Source of the DNA: Klebsiella pneumoniae
Lineage (GTDB): Bacteria > Myxococcota_A > UBA796 > SXON01
DNA: 63,510 bases
NCBI GenBank assembly: GCA_945861635.1
Contig: CAMAWH010000028.1
Span: 1-63,510 of the forward strand
Direction: 5' to 3'
Part shown: positions 60,333 through 63,510 of the stretch, one piece after another
How the letters are laid out: every line of letters begins with the position of its first letter
Numbering within the stretch: position 1 is the stretch's first letter
Made by a program: the position numbers and the translations under genes
The notes under the pieces: generated by a model
What the model was told of the DNA's origin: nothing
The model's input: only the letters and a program-made list of their open reading frames with translations
The model's database searches: none

Positions 60333-61392
60333 ATGTCTGGCACCAACCCGGTGTCACTCATGCTTCTCCTCGCCTCCTTCGCTTTCGCCTCCTCCGACCT
60401 TCAAATCAGCTTCCTCAACGTGGGTCAGGGGGACGCGATCCTCATCCGAACCCCGGACGGCCACACCGCGCTCATCGACGGCGGCAAGCCCTCGGGCAAC
60501 GCCGACGACCAGCTCGCCGCGCTTGGAATCACCAAGATCGACCTGCTCATCGCAACCCACGCCGACTACGACCACGCCGGCGTCCACGAAGACATCCTCA
60601 AGACGGTCGACGTCGTTGAATACATGACGAACGGCCTCGCCCACACCAGCGCCAGCTCAGCCCGCATCACGACGCTGGCGGCCACGCAGGAAGCGGCCGG
60701 CCAACTCAACGCCTTCTCTGTCAGCGAGCTCACCTCGGACACGGACCTCGGCTGGGGCGACGTCCACCTCTGGGTCATGGCCCCCCCCCGCCTCTGTGAC
60801 CGACACGGACCAGAACGTCCACTCCATCGGCATTCTGGTCGAGTACGGCAACTTCCGCTCACTCATTACCGGCGACAGCGAGAAGGTTGAGACGGACGCA
60901 TGGCTGAAGGAAGCCAAGTACACGAGCCTGCTCAAGGACATCGACGTCTACAAGTCGATTCACCACGGCGCCAAGAATGGCGACGCGGGGAACACGGCCT
61001 GGATGGACGCCATCGCTCCGGAGCAGGTGATCATTCAGGTAGGCGCGAACGGCTACGGGCACCCGACCGCCGAATCCCTTGCGACGTACGGCAGCTACGC
61101 CGTCAGCGCCTACCGCACGGACGTCGATGGGAAAGCAACCGTCGCCGTGTGGCCGACCGGTGGGTACACCCTGGCCACGGAGAAGTCCGGTGTGGTCTTC
61201 GTGTCCGCCGATCCGGTCGCCCCGGACGACGTGAACAACTGCCCGAGCACACACACCGTGAAGGGGAACATTGGCAGCGAACGTGTCTACCACGTCGCAA
61301 CCGGCAGCTACTACAAGCGCACGCAGCCGGAACAGTGTTTCGCGAGCACCACCGACGCCGCGGCAGCCGGGTTCCGGGCGTCGTCGCGATAG
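60333..61392 (+). CDS. MBL-fold ComEC-like hydrolase with 'sunset' domain, frameshifted at C9
   Basis: The first frame (60333-60890) gives a signal (NPVSLMLLLASFAFASS) and the metallo-beta-lactamase start FLNVGQGDAILIRTPDG, IATHADYDHAGVHEDI. The second frame (to 61392, open from before 60796) gives LITGDSEKVETDAWL, KSIHHGAKNGDA and a C-terminal 'sunset' module (GNIGSERVYHVATGSYYKRT...AGFRAS). They join across nine Cs at 60781-60789, and removing one C yields a continuous protein of 352 residues. It resembles the hydrolase part of ComEC-type DNA-uptake proteins. It could be a real mutation, a phase-variable tract or a sequencing error. Confidence 0.75.
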
Positions 61393-61426
61393 GCGGCCCG
61401 TGCCGCGATAGGCAGCCCGTGCCGCC

Positions 61427-61876
61427 CTACTTTGCTGCGCCCATCACCAACGGGAAGTCCGTGACATCGGCGACCATCGACCCGTCATTCAGCGCGTTGT
61501 GCAGCTCGGTGTTCATGTCGTCCACGGCATCTCCGTATCCGCCAAGGGGATCGGAGCCGTGGAGTTGGTAGTCCACGGCTGTGCCCCAACAGTCATCGAT
61601 GACGAGGACGGCGGTGGCCACGAACTCCACAACGCCGTCCGCGTCGGTCACGCCGCTGCCGAAGTCGTCGTGCGTGGTGTCGTCGGAGAGCGCCAGCGTC
61701 ATTCCCTGCAATGGCGACTCGCCGGCGTCCGTCACGGCCGCCCGAATGGTGAAATCCTCGTCATGCTGGGCGCCGCAGGCACCGCCGTTGCCGTCTCCCC
61801 CCGCTGAATCGTCGTTGTCATCGATCTCGTTGCCCGTGCAGGCCACGAAAGCGGAGAGCCACCAGGTACGCGACAT
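61427..61876 (-). CDS. Small lipoprotein, unknown function
   Basis: This is a 149-residue protein. The ATG at 61876 has a strong GGAGG site. Signal MSRTWWLSAFVAC; an acidic Asp/Gly linker (EIDDNDDSAGGDGNGG); and a beta-rich domain that reads like a carboxypeptidase-regulatory or transthyretin-like fold (FTIRAAVTDAGESPLQGMTL, SGVTDADGVVEFVATAVLVI). Probably surface-exposed. Confidence 0.75.
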   Translation of the reverse strand: MSRTWWLSAFVACTGNEIDDNDDSAGGDGNGGACGAQHDEDFTIRAAVTDAGESPLQGMTLALSDDTTHDDFGSGVTDADGVVEFVATAVLVIDDCWGTAVDYQLHGSDPLGGYGDAVDDMNTELHNALNDGSMVADVTDFPLVMGAAK

Positions 61877-61923
61877 GAACGCCTCCGCGAAGTAGATTCG
61901 GCGCCCGCGCGAGGTAACGCCCC

Positions 61924-63510
61924 GTGCGGACCGTCGGCCACCCGAACCCCGAGCAGCGCATGCCGAATCACCCCGACCGCGAAGCCATCCTGTCCCGGGC
62001 GCAGGTCGCCATCGACGCCCATGCCGTGTCGCTTTCCGTCGATGACGGAGAGGGCTTCCGCGCGTTCGCGCGGAGCGTCGTGAGCCAGCTGCGCACGATT
62101 GCGATACTTGGCGCAGTCCCGGCCTCCCTTGCAGCCCAACTCGGAAACGCCTGGGTCTTCGTGTGCAGCGCCGGAACCGGGGCGCTTGCCGTGTCGGCCG
62201 AGGATCGGGGCATCCGCGTGCTTTCGTGCATCGGAGACCAACCGTTCATCGTCGATACCTTGCGGCTCGCGCTCCGCGCACGCGGGGCGCAGCGCATCGA
62301 CGGCTTCCACGTCATCCTTCGAATTGCGCGGGATGGCGGCCGGGTGCGTGTCACCGGTGATGCGGAGGGGCGTTCGGAGTCGCTCGTCCTCTTCGAGGCC
62401 GAAGGCGTGGACGCGGACACGGCCGTGGATGTGGAAGCGGAGCTGAAGGAGCGTCTGGCCATCGCCAAAGCCATGGTCACCGACTTCGAGCCGATGATGG
62501 CACGGGTCGAAAGCGCCGCACTGGCCGCATTCGACACCGGCGGAGAAGACGGGATGGAAGCGGCGGAGTTTCTCCGCTGGATGCTGTCGGACAACTTCGT
62601 TTTTCTCGGCATCACCGCGCCAAACGGAGAACGCCTGGGCGCCGACGCCACGACGACCGCACTTTGGCCCCCCGTCGAACCCACGCCAACCGAGAGCATT
62701 CTCACGCTGCGCAAGGGCCGCACGGAAGCTCCGGTCCATCGCGCTGGTCGAACGGACATTATCCGCGTGAACGTCGGCGGCGGTCAAATCGTCATCCGCG
62801 GCATGTTTACGCACCGCGCGCTCACGCAACCCTGCCGGCACCTGCCGATCCTCCGTCGCATTCTTGCCAGCGTGCTCGCGGAGACGCGGCAACGCCCGAA
62901 TTCGTACCGGTACCGCGGCCTGGCCAACATGTTCGACGCGCTCCCGACGGAGTGGCTGTTTTCGGCCAGCAATACGGAAATCCGGGACGTCCTGGATCGC
63001 GTTTTCGACGCTGATCAGGAGCAGATCGCGCGCGTTCACGTGACCCAGCAGGACGATGGCGATAATACCTTTACGCTCGTCGCGTTGCCCGAGCGTCGGT
63101 ACAGCGACTCTGTCCGAAACCGGATCGTCGCGTTCCTTACACGTTTGACGGGCGCCACCTACACCGATTCCGGATTGTTCGCCGGGCGTTTCGACAGCGT
63201 ACTCCTGCAGGTCTATCAAACGGGAACGCGCCGCCTCGGCGACGCCGACCGAATCGCGCTCGATCGCTTCGTGGCCGACGCCACAACCCCGTGGATAGAG
63301 AGGGTTTCTCCGGCATTGACGGCGACGTACCACGACGAGGCGTCGGACCTCGTGAGTCGCTACGCCGACGCCTTCCCCGCGGAGTACGGCGATCAGACGT
63401 CCGCCGAACAAACGGTCGCGGACATCAAGTTCCTCGAAGCCAGCGCTCGGTCCGGTCGCACCCTGGCCCACCTGGGGGAGGGAGATGGGGATGTGCTGCT
63501 CCGCATCTAC
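61924..63510 (+). CDS. NAD-specific glutamate dehydrogenase, large (180-kDa) class, 5' part
   Basis: This is an open frame of 529 codons running off the right edge. The start is GTG 61924 with GAGGT upstream; ATG 61960 is the alternative. CIGDQPFIVDTLRLALRARG and EFLRWMLSDNFVFLGITAP correspond to conserved N-terminal segments of Bac_GDH. The catalytic dehydrogenase domain lies beyond the window. It converts glutamate to 2-oxoglutarate and ammonia with NAD+, and its long N-terminal ACT-like region mediates regulation. Confidence 0.88.
   Translation, partial: MRTVGHPNPEQRMPNHPDREAILSRAQVAIDAHAVSLSVDDGEGFRAFARSVVSQLRTIAILGAVPASLAAQLGNAWVFVCSAGTGALAVSAEDRGIRVLSCIGDQPFIVDTLRLALRARGAQRIDGFHVILRIARDGGRVRVTGDAEGRSESLVLFEAEGVDADTAVDVEAELKERLAIAKAMVTDFEPMMARVESAALAAFDTGGEDGMEAAEFLRWMLSDNFVFLGITAPNGERLGADATTTALWPPVEPTPTESILTLRKGRTEAPVHRAGRTDIIRVNVGGGQIVIRGMFTHRALTQPCRHLPILRRILASVLAETRQRPNSYRYRGLANMFDALPTEWLFSASNTEIRDVLDRVFDADQEQIARVHVTQQDDGDNTFTLVALPERRYSDSVRNRIVAFLTRLTGATYTDSGLFAGRFDSVLLQVYQTGTRRLGDADRIALDRFVADATTPWIERVSPALTATYHDEASDLVSRYADAFPAEYGDQTSAEQTVADIKFLEASARSGRTLAHLGEGDGDVLLRIY

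Noticed and set aside
61732..63471. 579-codon minus-strand frame at the right end
   Set aside because: Antisense to the glutamate dehydrogenase frame, which carries conserved Bac_GDH segments and remains open to the window edge.

Overview
The window is GC-rich, gene-dense chromosomal DNA from a bacterium that looks like a member of the Myxococcota or a related former deltaproteobacterial lineage. The evidence is the many secreted lipoproteins with Asp/Thr/Gly-rich linkers, proteins built on MopE-type DxDxDG / DCDD repeats, a caa3-type oxidase operon, and stand-alone families common in that group (TIGR04552-like, NxxGxxAF-repeat, S46 peptidase, TolB-amidohydrolase). No transposase, phage integrase, rRNA, tRNA or CRISPR array was seen.

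Layout. 1-6.7 kb: surface lipoproteins. A sulfatase-modifying-factor-like protein runs off the left edge, two beta-propeller-like lipoproteins are divergent, and two paralogous lipoproteins flank a DTG/DAD-repeat lipoprotein. 6.7-13.3 kb: three SGNH hydrolases, a ferritin-like di-iron protein with a C-terminal membrane segment, a NodU/CmcH-type O-carbamoyltransferase, a DUF5989 mini-protein and two further tiny membrane proteins; stop/start overlaps link most of them. This looks like a pathway for making or decorating a carbamoylated product. 13.3-16.8 kb: a 1147-residue MopE / L-domain-like repeat protein. 16.8-19.2 kb: feoA-feoB behind a Fur-box-like palindrome. 19.3-21.7 kb: a Cys-rich secreted protein, an NxxGxxAF-repeat protein, a Kelch remnant and a Phd/VapC toxin-antitoxin pair with a repeat operator. 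21.7-25.2 kb: an RlmD/TrmA-type methyltransferase and two lipoproteins. 25.2-34.7 kb: a complete caa3 oxidase and heme A cluster, read on the minus strand: SURF1, ctaA, ctaB, ctaC, ctaD, ctaE, ctaF fused to a cytochrome c, ctaG, a YtkA-like lipoprotein and a di-heme peroxidase lipoprotein. 34.8-49.4 kb: mostly housekeeping (TolB-amidohydrolase, rpsR, ferredoxin, S46 peptidase, dCTP deaminase, malQ, a 46-residue basic protein, a RelA/SpoT-like protein, mfd, an acetyltransferase). 49.5-54.3 kb: an accessory stretch with a Cys-rich cassette interrupted by an in-frame amber codon, a partner of immunity-protein style, a non-coding-looking 0.6 kb, a glutathione transferase and a solitary contractile-injection-system tail-tube gene with two terminator hairpins. 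54.3-63.5 kb: a TldD/PmbA protein, a MopE/FG-GAP protein, a DUF4442 thioesterase, an HExxH lipoprotein coupled to a metallophosphatase, an MBL-fold/'sunset' protein broken at a C9 tract, and the start of a large NAD-glutamate dehydrogenase.

Two genome-wide habits show up repeatedly. Many transcription units have a TANNNT box 5-7 nt before the start codon and no Shine-Dalgarno, which suggests leaderless mRNAs. Several lipoproteins appear to start only seven residues before the lipobox cysteine. GTGA or ATGA stop/start overlaps are the normal way genes are joined in operons here.
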